Below, piece by piece: positions 8,408 through 16,739 of a stretch of DNA of 64,000 nucleotides (position 1 is its first letter; every line of letters starts with the position of its first letter). Below the pieces are notes generated by a model. That model was not told the origin of the DNA, searched no databases, and saw nothing but the letters and a program-made list of their open reading frames with translations. The position numbers and the translations under genes are program-made. This stretch comes from Ignavibacteria bacterium (lineage in GTDB: Bacteria > Bacteroidota > Ignavibacteria > Tepidaquicellales > OLB5), in the NCBI GenBank assembly GCA_020852705.1, contig JADZAP010000036.1:95045-159044 (forward strand). The letters run 5' to 3'.

Positions 8408-9397
8408 TCACGCAAGCGGTACAGTATATTTTGAATCAGCTTTAATTAATGCTCTGCGAACCCATGCACCTCTTTCTACAGCCCACCTTCTTACTTGAAG
8501 ACGCTCTTTGTTGCATGGACCATCTCCGTTGATAACTCGTTTAAATTCTTCCCAGTCAGGCTCAGTATATTCCCACTTTCCGGTTTTTTCGTTCTTCTTT
8601 AATTTTTGGTCAGGTATAGTTAAACCAAGATCCCAAATTTTAGGTACATATTCGTCAAGAAAGCGTTCACGCATATCATCGTTTGTTGCCATTTTAACTT
8701 TCCACCTCATCAATATTTCGGTGTGGTCACTTATCTTATCCGGCGGTCCATGGAAATGCATTATTGGCTGCCACCAGCGATTAAGTGCTTCCTGTACCAT
8801 TTCTCTCTGTTGAGGTGTACCGGTTGCAAGAAATACTACATTATCATGTCCGTATTTTAAATGGAAAGATTCCTCACTGCAAATTCTTTCTAATGCCCGG
8901 CAATAAGGTCCGTATGAACCTTTAGAGTTTGTAACCTGATTAATTATTGCCCCCGCATCAATTAACCATGAAATTATGGCTGTATCAGCCCATGTTAAAG
9001 CCGGATAATTGAATACATTGGAGTACTTTGATTTTCCGTTGATAAGATCATTTAACATATTTTCACGGGTTTTGCCTAAGGTTTCTGCTGCACTGTATAA
9101 TAGCTGTGCATGACCTACTTCATCCTGCACTTTTGCCATTAATGCAAGTTTTCTTCTAAAACCCGGTGCACGGGTTATCCATGTGCCTTCTGGCAGTGCA
9201 CCTACTATTTCACTGTGTGCATGCTGCTCTATCATGCGGATAAGCTGTTTGCGGTATGCCTTGGGCATCCAGTCTTTGGGTTCAATCTTTTCTCCTGCAG
9301 CAATTCTTGCTTCAAATTCTGCAAGTTTCTGCGGGTCTTCACCTTCTAAAAGACTTTTAGCTTTATCCGATAATTCTATATAAGTGTTTCCGTACAT
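8408..9397 (-). CDS. paaA: 1,2-phenylacetyl-CoA epoxidase catalytic subunit PaaA
   Basis: 329 aa. PaaA is the di-iron subunit that epoxidises the aromatic ring of phenylacetyl-CoA. Ferritin-like iron-ligand motifs [13 protein letters not shown] and [12 protein letters not shown] are present, as is the family stretch [20 protein letters not shown]. The C-terminal WEFKRV...[17 protein letters not shown] region is typical. It is the first structural gene after the TetR gene, with a 90-nt spacer carrying an inverted repeat (9427-9455). It is split from paaB by the S23-type insert. Confidence 0.96.
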   Translation of the reverse strand: MYGNTYIELSDKAKSLLEGEDPQKLAEFEARIAAGEKIEPKDWMPKAYRKQLIRMIEQHAHSEIVGALPEGTWITRAPGFRRKLALMAKVQDEVGHAQLLYSAAETLGKTRENMLNDLINGKSKYSNVFNYPALTWADTAIISWLIDAGAIINQVTNSKGSYGPYCRALERICSEESFHLKYGHDNVVFLATGTPQQREMVQEALNRWWQPIMHFHGPPDKISDHTEILMRWKVKMATNDDMRERFLDEYVPKIWDLGLTIPDQKLKKNEKTGKWEYTEPDWEEFKRVINGDGPCNKERLQVRRWAVERGAWVRRALIKADSKYTVPLA

Positions 9398-9426
9398 AAA
9401 TTTAAAGTTTAAATTATATTTTTCTT

Positions 9427-9455
9427 ATACTAAACTTGTTTCAGATATTTAGTAT
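9427..9455. promoter_or_regulatory. Inverted repeat between tetR and paaA
   Basis: ATACTAAA (9427-9434) and TTTAGTAT (9448-9455) are perfect 8-bp arms with a 13-nt spacer, in the leader of paaA. It does not match the CTAAC/GTTAG operator at 10079-10094. It could be an RNA stem affecting paaA expression or another protein site; no function is shown. Confidence 0.35.
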
Positions 9456-9487
9456 TAATATTTTAAGATGCTGAAAAAAAATGAAAC

Positions 9488-10072
9488 TTACATAACCGGC
9501 TTAACTTCTAACCCTGAGGTTATAAATTTGTATAAATGTTCTGATATTTCATCAGGTGTCATACTACCATTTGGATTGTACCATTCTGTTACCCAGTTTA
9601 CTGCACTTAGTATTGTAAGAACAGCAAACTTTTTATCGTGTGCTTTAAAAACATTTTCATTTTCGCCATTAATTAAAATTTGAGTGAATCCAAATTCATA
9701 TTTATTTCTTAACTTTATAAAATCGCTTTTTCTCGGCTCTTGCAATCTGCGCCAATCACGAAGAAAAACTGTTGAAGAATCCATATCACCCGTAATTATT
9801 TTAATGTGATTTTTAATTGCCGTAGCTAATTTTTCTTCTGCGTTAAAATACAAATCATTAACTTCATCAATTGCTCTCAGCAATTCATCTGCCATTCTAA
9901 AACATATAGTTTCTAATAGTTCATCTTTGCTTTTTATATGGCTGTAAAGACTTGCAGCTTCTATTCCAAGCATTTTAGCTAACTCACGCATGGTTGATGC
10001 TTCGTAACCCTTTTTCCTGAAAAGTTTTGCGGCAGCTTTAAAAATTTGTTCTTTCCTTGATGAATACTCCAT
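9488..10072 (-). CDS. TetR-family regulator, probable PaaR-type repressor
   Basis: 194 aa. The N-terminal helix-turn-helix is clear (ILKAAAKLFR-type helix, YEASTMRELAKMLGIEAASLYSHIKSK). The C-terminal ligand domain is variable, as usual. It is the first gene of the paa operon on the same strand. Its ATG is 7 nt from an operator-like palindrome at 10079-10094, directly after the -7 box of the promoter at 10095-10125. The arrangement implies autorepression relieved by phenylacetyl-CoA or a related acyl-CoA (inference from the family). Confidence 0.85.
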   Translation of the reverse strand: MEYSSRKEQIFKAAAKLFRKKGYEASTMRELAKMLGIEAASLYSHIKSKDELLETICFRMADELLRAIDEVNDLYFNAEEKLATAIKNHIKIITGDMDSSTVFLRDWRRLQEPRKSDFIKLRNKYEFGFTQILINGENENVFKAHDKKFAVLTILSAVNWVTEWYNPNGSMTPDEISEHLYKFITSGLEVKPVM

Positions 10073-10078
10073 AGGTAA

Positions 10079-10094
10079 CCTAACGATAGTTAGG
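10079..10094 (-). promoter_or_regulatory. Probable PaaR-type operator
   Basis: The palindrome CCTAAC-GATA-GTTAGG lies between the -7 box and the tetR start codon, over the expected transcription start. The inner CTAACGATAGTTAG agrees at all but one defined position with CNAACGNNCGTTNG, the PaaR consensus I recall from Thermus. Occupancy would block initiation of the tetR-paa transcript. Confidence 0.6.
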
Positions 10095-10125
10095 CAAATT
10101 TAATAAATTCAGTTTATATATGCAA
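10095..10125 (-). promoter_or_regulatory. Bacteroidota-type promoter of the tetR-paaABCD operon
   Basis: Read on the minus strand: TTG (10125-10123), exactly 20 nt, then TAAATTTG (10102-10095). The -7 box directly abuts the operator, and transcription should start about 15 nt before the tetR ATG. A perfect 8-bp-arm palindrome (CAAGGATT-GA-AATCCTTG, 10123-10140) overlaps the -33 element and may be a second regulatory site. Confidence 0.65.
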
Positions 10126-10140
10126 GGATTGAAATCCTTG
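10123..10140. promoter_or_regulatory. Palindrome overlapping the -33 element of the paa promoter
   Basis: CAAGGATT (10123-10130) and AATCCTTG (10133-10140) are perfect inverted arms two bases apart. The position at -33 suits an activator or second repressor, but the binding protein is unknown. Confidence 0.4.
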
Positions 10141-10254
10141 ATTTTTCTTATACATATAAAATTGTCCAAAATTTTAACTTTTTGAATGTAAAAATTTGGA
10201 AATTTTTTAAATCAGGGAAATAATTATTATAAATATTAATTTAAATTTGTAAAG

Positions 10255-10332
10255 AGTTTGGAAAGAAGAAGCAGCATAAATTGTACTTTACTTTAATTAA
10301 ATAATATGTACAATATATATATTTTCCAAACT
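10255..10332. repeat. Nested inverted repeats downstream of the MATE gene
   Basis: Outer arms AGTTTGGAAA (10255-10264) and TTTCCAAACT (10323-10332) are perfect. Inner arms ATTGTAC (10280-10286) and GTACAAT (10308-10314) are also perfect. The structure ends 5 nt from the MATE stop codon, so it would fold in the 3' end of the MATE transcript. It lacks a clear T-run and may be a 3' stabiliser or a small dispersed element. Confidence 0.45.
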
Positions 10333-10336
10333 AACT

Positions 10337-11734
10337 TTAATGAATTTCAAATTTCTCAATTGGTGATTCAATCGGTTCAGCAGTTCTTTTGCCTAATACA
10401 AACTTTCTGTTTTTCCACCTGCCTAATCGCCACCATAGTGCAATCAATATTCCTTTTGCTATTGTAGTAGCAAAAATGGCAATCCAGATACCGTTCATTC
10501 CATAAACCGGAGCAAGTATTGCGGCAAGGGGAATCCTTAATGCAGTTACAGGCAGATAAATAGCAAGAGGAGGCAAAGAATTTCCTGAACCCGCAAATGC
10601 ACCAGAAAATATCTGCTCGCTCATAGAAAAAAATATACTGAACGCAGCTATTATATTATATACTTTTACAGTTTCAATTACTGCCTTGTCAGTCGTAAAT
10701 ATTCCTGCAATTTGAGAAGGGAAAATAAACAGCATCACACTATATACTGCCATTGGTATCCATGAAATTAACAATATACGCCATGCACCCTTATTTGCTC
10801 GGTCATAGTTTCCGGCACCAATGTTTTGACCTACTAAAATTGAAGCAGTAACCGCAAATGCTTCGCCAACCTGATAGGGGATAGCTTCGGAACGGTGACC
10901 AATACCAAGTGCTGCCAGACCCGTTGTTCCAAAATCTGATACGTACCGGCTTACAAATACATATATGAATGAAAATGCCAAACCTTCCAAAGAAAGGGGT
11001 AATCCTATTTTTATAGTTTCTTTTGTAACCTTGCTGTTATATTTTAAATCCTTTATTATCTTTGTGAATTTTTTCTGTACCGAACTTATATATCCGCGTT
11101 TTTTATGCAGAATAAACATGACCAAAAAAACACAGCCGTAGGAAACCATTGTTGCTGTAGAAGCCCCGCGAATTCCCATTTTAAATGTAAATATTAAAAG
11201 CGGTGAAAGAATTATTTTTAAACCAAATACAACAAGCAGCAATTTAAATGGTGTTTTTGTATCACCGTGACCGCGGAAAATTGCACTGCCTGTTTCAAAT
11301 AAAATTATTGCAGGAAGTAGTACAATTATCGGGAATAAATATTCATTTGCAAGAACAGACTTTGGTGTATCAAGATTTGTGAAATTATATAATAAAGGAA
11401 GCAATGGTATCATAATTACCGCTATAATAATACCCCATATAACCGAATTTATAAGATTTAATGTACCTATATGCCGTGCTGTATCTTCCTCTTTTGCCCC
11501 AATAGATTGCGATATAAGTGCATTTGTTCCAATAGGAACAAGCTCTCCCAAGGCAAACATTCCCCACGATAGAAATGTACCTACTGCAAGCGCTGCAAGA
11601 TGTTCACTTGATATTTTACCTATCCAAAATGAGTCTAATATAGAAATAGCCAGACTTCTGCCCAAATTCTGAAAAAAAACAGGCATTGCAAGTTTTATTA
11701 TCTGCCTGTTTAAATTTCCTGAGGTTGTTAGCAA
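10337..11734 (-). CDS. MATE-family multidrug/cation antiporter
   Basis: 465 aa with a TTG start, about 12 hydrophobic segments in two similar halves. Family signs include the N-terminal LAMPVFFQNLGRSLAISILDSFWIG, GTNALISQSIGA and the second-half GLPLSLEGLAFSF and VGQNIGAGN. MATE proteins export organic cations or drugs in exchange for Na+ or H+ across the inner membrane; the substrate here is unknown. The next gene downstream on this strand is tetR of the paa operon, but that has its own promoter. Confidence 0.9.
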   Translation of the reverse strand: MLTTSGNLNRQIIKLAMPVFFQNLGRSLAISILDSFWIGKISSEHLAALAVGTFLSWGMFALGELVPIGTNALISQSIGAKEEDTARHIGTLNLINSVIWGIIIAVIMIPLLPLLYNFTNLDTPKSVLANEYLFPIIVLLPAIILFETGSAIFRGHGDTKTPFKLLLVVFGLKIILSPLLIFTFKMGIRGASTATMVSYGCVFLVMFILHKKRGYISSVQKKFTKIIKDLKYNSKVTKETIKIGLPLSLEGLAFSFIYVFVSRYVSDFGTTGLAALGIGHRSEAIPYQVGEAFAVTASILVGQNIGAGNYDRANKGAWRILLISWIPMAVYSVMLFIFPSQIAGIFTTDKAVIETVKVYNIIAAFSIFFSMSEQIFSGAFAGSGNSLPPLAIYLPVTALRIPLAAILAPVYGMNGIWIAIFATTIAKGILIALWWRLGRWKNRKFVLGKRTAEPIESPIEKFEIH

Positions 11735-11807
11735 GTTATAAAGATATTTTTGGCTGTATTGAGAAAATTAAAAATTGTTTTTAAAGTTATAAGTTTAAGC
11801 TGATGGT

Positions 11808-12257
11808 TTATCTTTTTACATCAAAAAAACTGCGGATTAATTCCCCGCATTTTTCATCCATAATTCCACCTGTAACACTAAGTTGATGATTTAATACTTT
11901 ATTATTGGTTAAATTCAAAACACTTCCGCATGCACCTGACTTATTATCATAAGCTCCAAAATAAAGTGATTCAAGTTTTGCTAATACAATTGCTCCGGCA
12001 CACATTGAGCATGGTTCAAGCGTAACATACATCGCACAGCCAAGCAATACCTTTGAGCTCAGGTATTCTGCTGCTGAAGTGATTGCTATTATTTCTGCAT
12101 GTGCTGTAGGATCATTTAAGGTCTCTACCTGGTTATAACCTTTTCCTATTATCAAATTATCAAAAACAACAACTGCACCTACGGGAATTTCCTGCTTTTC
12201 ATAAGCTTTTTCCGCTTCTCTGTATGCATACTGCATCCATATTTCGTGTTGTGTCAT
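11808..12257 (-). CDS. tadA: tRNA-specific adenosine deaminase
   Basis: 149 aa cytidine/deoxycytidylate-deaminase fold. The zinc site is HAE (in PTAHAEIIAI) plus PCSMCAGA, with the catalytic Glu in HAE. TadA converts wobble A34 to inosine in tRNA-Arg(ACG). N-terminal YAYREAEKAYEKQEIPVGAVVV is typical. It follows mutS and the GxxExxY gene on the same strand. Confidence 0.93.
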   Translation of the reverse strand: MTQHEIWMQYAYREAEKAYEKQEIPVGAVVVFDNLIIGKGYNQVETLNDPTAHAEIIAITSAAEYLSSKVLLGCAMYVTLEPCSMCAGAIVLAKLESLYFGAYDNKSGACGSVLNLTNNKVLNHQLSVTGGIMDEKCGELIRSFFDVKR

Positions 12258-12290
12258 ATTTTATTTTTTAAAAACAGGGAAACAGAGTAA

Positions 12291-12614
12291 TTATTTAGGA
12301 AATTGACCATTTAAAACTCTTTTAAATCCTTTAAATCCTTGAACTAACAATGGTACATTAAAGTTTATCATAACACCTAGTTTTTTCCCTGATAATTTCA
12401 AATAAGTCATTGCATGAGCTTTATGAATAGGTAATATCTTTTCTACGGTTTTTAGTTCAACAATTACTTCATTTTCAACTATCAGATCAATATTGAAATT
12501 TTTATCTAATTTTTCACCATTATAATATACAGGTTGAATAACCTGAGATTCAGAATGAAATCCTCTGATTTTAAGTTCTTTTATTAAACAAGTTTCATAA
12601 ATTGATTCTAACAA
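12291..12614 (-). CDS. GxxExxY protein (PD-(D/E)XK-like), N-terminus disrupted
   Basis: 107 aa if read from TTG 12614. The core is typical: LLESIYETCL, IDLIVENEVIVELK (the PD-(D/E)XK-like D...ExK) and HKAHAMTYLKLSGKKLG. The name-giving Gly of GxxExxY and a homologous helix (AAIEVHKNLGPG) lie upstream in the same open frame. The natural ATG is at 12728-12726, overlapping the mutS stop as ATGA, but TAG at 12710-12708 interrupts at codon 7. No ATG, GTG or TTG restarts before the conserved region. It is either a decaying gene or starts at a rare codon (CTG 12704 or ATT 12698). Role unknown. Confidence 0.6.
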   Translation of the reverse strand: MLESIYETCLIKELKIRGFHSESQVIQPVYYNGEKLDKNFNIDLIVENEVIVELKTVEKILPIHKAHAMTYLKLSGKKLGVMINFNVPLLVQGFKGFKRVLNGQFPK

Positions 12615-12724
12615 TCCCGGTCCCAGGTTTTTATGTACTTCTATTGCTGCATCTATAATTGCTCCGCTGATTTTATTTAATTTATTAACATATTCAATAC
12701 TCAGTGTCTATGTTTCTTTGTTGT

Positions 12725-15340
12725 TCATTTATTTTTATTAAGATCTTTTGAAATCTTTTTAAGTTCCTGCAGCTTGTTCAGTGCATCCAATGGAGTCATA
12801 TTTTCAAGGTCAATTTTATTCAGAATATCATTCAGCTCATTATCCTTATATTCAAAAAGGTTAATCTGAAATTCATCTTTCCTGCGTGAGCGTTCCTCTC
12901 TCTTTTCAAGGTTATTTAATATCTCTCTTGCCCGTTTTGTTACAACATCAGGCAGACCTGCCATTTGAGCAACATGTATTCCAAAGCTGTGATCTGCTGT
13001 CCCTTCATTTATCCTGTGCAGAAAAATTATTTTATCGCCAACTTCCTTAACTTCAACCCTGGAGTTTTTAATCCGGGGGTACAGGCTTGCAAGTGCGTTC
13101 AATTCATGATAATGTGTAGCAAAAAGTGTTTTTGCTTTTGCATTTGGATTTTCATGAATGAATTCCGTAATTGCCCATGCAATTGAAATCCCGTCATAAG
13201 TGCTTGTACCTCTGCCTACTTCATCAAGCAATACTAAGCTTTTTGAAGTTAAATTGTTTAATATATTGGCTGATTCCTGCATTTCAACTAAAAATGTGCT
13301 TTCACCCTTTGCTATGTTATCCATAGCACCCACACGGGTAAAAATCCTGTCACATAATCCCACAACCGCTTTTTTTGCGGGTACAAATGAGCCAATCTGT
13401 GCAAGCAGTACAATTAAACCAACTTGCCTTAAGTAGCTTGATTTACCGCTCATATTTGGTCCGGTTATTATTATAACCTGTAAGTCATCAGGATCCAGTA
13501 AAGTATCATTAGGAACATATCTTTCACCTGCCGGCAGAAGCTGCTCTATTACAGGATGCCTGCCTTCAGTTATTATCAGATTTTTATTATCGCTTAAATC
13601 GGGTTTTGTGTATTTATACAATCTGGCAATTTCAGAAAATCCTAAAAGCACATCAATAATTCCTATCATTGCGGCATTTAGCTGAATATCTGCTGCAAAT
13701 TCAACTACCTGCATTCTTATATCTGCAAAAAGTTTAGCTTCTAATGCAGCAATTTTTTCATTTGCAGTAAGTATTTTTTCTTCGTATTCTTTCAATTCCT
13801 GTGTTATATAACGCTCTGCGTTAACAAGAGTCTGTTTTCGTACATAACCATCAAGCCCATCAGCTTTATTTTTGTTGGCTTTTGAAATTTCAATGAAATA
13901 ACCAAAAACCTTGTTATAGCTTACTTTAAGAGAGTTTATTTTAGTACGTTCCCTCTCCTTTCTCTGATAATTTTCTAGCCATGCCTCTCCGCTGTTAAGA
14001 ATACTGCGAAGCTCATCAAGCTCACTATTGTAACCGGGTTTAATAATTATTTTTGTATCAATGTTTAAAGGAGATTCTTCGTTTATGCTTTTATCAATCA
14101 GCAAAGCAACTTCATTTAATTCCTTAATACTGTTGTTAATATTAATCAGGGTTTTGCAAGCAGTATTGTTAAGTTCTTTTTTTACTTCAGCAATATTTAA
14201 TAATGAATATTTAAGATTGATTAGGTCTCTTGCAACTGCCCTTGCAGTTGCTATTTTTGAAATAAGCCTTTCCAGATCACCAATATTTTTAAATAATGCA
14301 GTTAAATTACCCCAAAGATGTTTATTTTCATAAAACTCCTGTACGCATTCCTGCCGCTTATGTATTTGTGCAAGTTTTTTTAATGGACGCGAAATCCAGT
14401 TTTTAAGTAATCTTGCACCCATTGCTGTTTGGGTTCTGTCAAGAATTGAAATAAGCGTCCCTTCTCTGGTTGTGCCTGCCATGGAAGATATAATTTCAAG
14501 GTTGCGTTTTGTGGAGTCATCAAGAATTATATAATCACTTGTATCATAATATGCAATTTTATTTATATGTGTTACACTGCCTTTTTGTGTTTCGTTTATA
14601 TAGCTTAAAATTCCGCCTGCTGCAATTATTCCAAGCTGGTACTCTTCTATACCAAATCCTTTGAGTGATTTTGTTTTAAATTGTGTGAGTAAAAGTTCTT
14701 TGCAGTAATCGTATGAAAAGATCCATTCATCAAGTTTGGTAACTGTTATCTTTGATTGCACAAGCGGATTTGGTTCCATATCAATTACATTGGCAAATAA
14801 TAATTTTTGTGATTTAGAAATGATAATTTCTGCAGGTGAAATAAGTTCAAGCTGCTCTTTAACATTTTTAAAGTTTGTTTCACAAGTATAAAACTCACCT
14901 GTTGAAATATCGCAATAAGAAAATCCGCACTTTTCCTCGCGTGCAAATAAACATGCTATATAATTATTGCTTTTATGATCAAGAAGTTTATCATTAAAGG
15001 TTAAGCCCGGGGTTACAACTTCAACAACATCACGCTTAACTATTCCTTTGGCTAACTTTGGGTCTTCTAACTGTTCACAAACAGCTACTTTATAACCCGC
15101 TTTAACAAGCTTAGGCAGATAGTTATCAATTGCATGGTGAGGGAAGCCTGCCAGTGCAACATCACTTGCTGCACCGTTTGAGCGTTTTGTCAGAGTTATT
15201 CCCAGCACTTTAGATGCTATCTCTGCATCCGTATCAAATGTCTCAAAAAAATCACCCATACGGAACAATAGCACAGTATCAGGGTACTTTGCTTTAATTT
15301 GCGAATACTGCCGCATAAGCGGTGTTTGGGTATCTGACAT
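12725..15340 (-). CDS. mutS: DNA mismatch repair protein MutS
   Basis: 871 aa, full length. The mismatch-reading Phe-x-Glu motif occurs in LLFRMGDFFETFDTDAE. The C-terminal ABC ATPase shows Walker A GPNMSGKSS and LVLLDEVGRGTSTYDG (signature/Walker B), followed by ATHYHEL and the dimerisation helix-turn-helix. MutS recognises base mismatches and recruits MutL. A clear promoter lies at 15369-15399. The stop overlaps the ancestral start of the GxxExxY gene. Confidence 0.98.
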   Translation of the reverse strand: MSDTQTPLMRQYSQIKAKYPDTVLLFRMGDFFETFDTDAEIASKVLGITLTKRSNGAASDVALAGFPHHAIDNYLPKLVKAGYKVAVCEQLEDPKLAKGIVKRDVVEVVTPGLTFNDKLLDHKSNNYIACLFAREEKCGFSYCDISTGEFYTCETNFKNVKEQLELISPAEIIISKSQKLLFANVIDMEPNPLVQSKITVTKLDEWIFSYDYCKELLLTQFKTKSLKGFGIEEYQLGIIAAGGILSYINETQKGSVTHINKIAYYDTSDYIILDDSTKRNLEIISSMAGTTREGTLISILDRTQTAMGARLLKNWISRPLKKLAQIHKRQECVQEFYENKHLWGNLTALFKNIGDLERLISKIATARAVARDLINLKYSLLNIAEVKKELNNTACKTLININNSIKELNEVALLIDKSINEESPLNIDTKIIIKPGYNSELDELRSILNSGEAWLENYQRKERERTKINSLKVSYNKVFGYFIEISKANKNKADGLDGYVRKQTLVNAERYITQELKEYEEKILTANEKIAALEAKLFADIRMQVVEFAADIQLNAAMIGIIDVLLGFSEIARLYKYTKPDLSDNKNLIITEGRHPVIEQLLPAGERYVPNDTLLDPDDLQVIIITGPNMSGKSSYLRQVGLIVLLAQIGSFVPAKKAVVGLCDRIFTRVGAMDNIAKGESTFLVEMQESANILNNLTSKSLVLLDEVGRGTSTYDGISIAWAITEFIHENPNAKAKTLFATHYHELNALASLYPRIKNSRVEVKEVGDKIIFLHRINEGTADHSFGIHVAQMAGLPDVVTKRAREILNNLEKREERSRRKDEFQINLFEYKDNELNDILNKIDLENMTPLDALNKLQELKKISKDLNKNK

Positions 15341-15368
15341 TAAGTTACGTTAATTTTGCCGGAATTTA

Positions 15369-15399
15369 CAAAATTACTTTAAAATTGAGGGAGTTTCAA
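15369..15399 (-). promoter_or_regulatory. Bacteroidota-type promoter of mutS
   Basis: Minus strand: TTG (15399-15397), 20-nt spacer, TAATTTTG (15376-15369). The start of transcription would fall around 15362, about 22 nt before the mutS ATG at 15340. Confidence 0.55.
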
Positions 15400-15422
15400 T
15401 TGTGAAAAATTTATTAGAAGAG

Positions 15423-15962
15423 TTATTCTTTTATCATATATAATCTGTTGTCTTCAACAAGATAAAGCATTGGTGCAATATTTATCTTAGGATATTTTTT
15501 CCGCAGACGCAGTGTTTCACTTAAAATGAAATCAATCTCATTGCCAATTTCAAACATTGGGGCGTAGTTCATAAAATGTTCTTCTGCTTGTTCTTTATTC
15601 CACCCGGCATTATATATAAGTCCTTCTACAAAAGTATCTTTTTTAGAAACTAAGTTTGCCATACCGCATTTATTATGTCCTATTAGTGCAATATGCTTAA
15701 CACCGCCAACGCCAATTGCATAAGATACTTTAAACTCGCTGTATCTTAAATTTGCACCTCCTGTTCTTATTATATAAGCAAAGTTATCGGGTATTCTTAG
15801 ATGTTTGCGGTTATCCATACACATTCCAATTAAAAGCTCCGCTGTACTGTATGGCTTAAAAGGTGAATTAAGATTATGATATTTAAGTAAATTGCCAATT
15901 GGCGTTAATTTATAAACTTCGGGTATATCATCTTCTTTTTCAATTTTTATTAATCTATCCAT
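15423..15962 (-). CDS. Beta-class carbonic anhydrase-like protein
   Basis: 179 aa. Zinc ligands of beta-carbonic anhydrase can be placed: Cys48 in CMDNR, with the Asp50/Arg52 dyad, and His96/Cys99 in GHNKCG. RTGGAN resembles the usual RNAGN-type loop. It is shorter than typical family members. All catalytic residues seem kept, so CO2/bicarbonate interconversion is plausible but not certain. It is divergent from tmk and ends 82 nt before mutS. Confidence 0.8.
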   Translation of the reverse strand: MDRLIKIEKEDDIPEVYKLTPIGNLLKYHNLNSPFKPYSTAELLIGMCMDNRKHLRIPDNFAYIIRTGGANLRYSEFKVSYAIGVGGVKHIALIGHNKCGMANLVSKKDTFVEGLIYNAGWNKEQAEEHFMNYAPMFEIGNEIDFILSETLRLRKKYPKINIAPMLYLVEDNRLYMIKE

Positions 15963-16096
15963 ATTTTAAATGTTTAAGTATCCTCTAAAATAATTATTTA
16001 AATGATACCTTAAAATGTCAATTTAATTAAACTATTTTAATAGTTAATTTAAGAATATCCAAATGAATAAATTATGCAATTATATGATTTTTTTAT

Positions 16097-16726
16097 ATGT
16101 TTATAACTTTTGAAGGGCTGGATTTTTCGGGAAAATCAACACAGGCAAAGATGTTATTTGAATATTTTAATAGCAGAAAAATAAAAACTATTCTGCTTCG
16201 CGAACCCGGTGGTACTGAAATCTCTGAAAAAGTACGTGAAATTATTCTGGACAGGCAAAATATTGAAATGACACCGCTAACTGAATTCATGCTTTTTTCT
16301 GCTTCACGTTCACAGCTTGTAAGCCAGGTTATTAAACCGCATCTTAAAAAAGGTTATATCGTTATATGTGACAGATATTATGACTCTTCAACTGCGTATC
16401 AGTCATACGGCGGAAAATTAGAGCTAAGTAATGTTTTAAAGGTTAACAACATTGCATCAAGCGGCTTAAAACCAGATTTGACCATACTAATAGATATAAC
16501 TCCTAAGCAGGCATTTAAAAGAGCTTCCTGCCGTAATTCCAAAGATAGAATGGAAAGTAAGGATCTGACTTTCTATAACAAGGTATATAAAGGATTTAAA
16601 GATATTGCAAAAAAAAATAAAAATAGATTTTTAGTTATTAATGGTACTCTTTCAATAAATGAAATTCACACTATGATTATTAATACTCTCTCAGCAAAAT
16701 CAAAAATTAGTAAAAATATAATTTAA
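16097..16726 (+). CDS. tmk: Thymidylate kinase
   Basis: 209 aa. P-loop FEGLDFSGKSTQAK at the N-terminus, LLREPGGTEISEKVREIIL, and the DRYYDSSTAYQ nucleoside-binding motif. It phosphorylates dTMP to dTDP. The C-terminal lid (RASCRNSKDRMES) is typical. ctp starts 14 nt later, so the two are co-transcribed. Confidence 0.95.
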   Translation: MFITFEGLDFSGKSTQAKMLFEYFNSRKIKTILLREPGGTEISEKVREIILDRQNIEMTPLTEFMLFSASRSQLVSQVIKPHLKKGYIVICDRYYDSSTAYQSYGGKLELSNVLKVNNIASSGLKPDLTILIDITPKQAFKRASCRNSKDRMESKDLTFYNKVYKGFKDIAKKNKNRFLVINGTLSINEIHTMIINTLSAKSKISKNII

Positions 16727-16739
16727 TCAAATATTACAG

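Noticed and set aside
6756-9397. A paaE reductase or frameshifted paa subunit hidden in the operon
   Set aside because: A, B, C and D subunits are all complete and no ferredoxin-reductase motifs occur in any frame around them.
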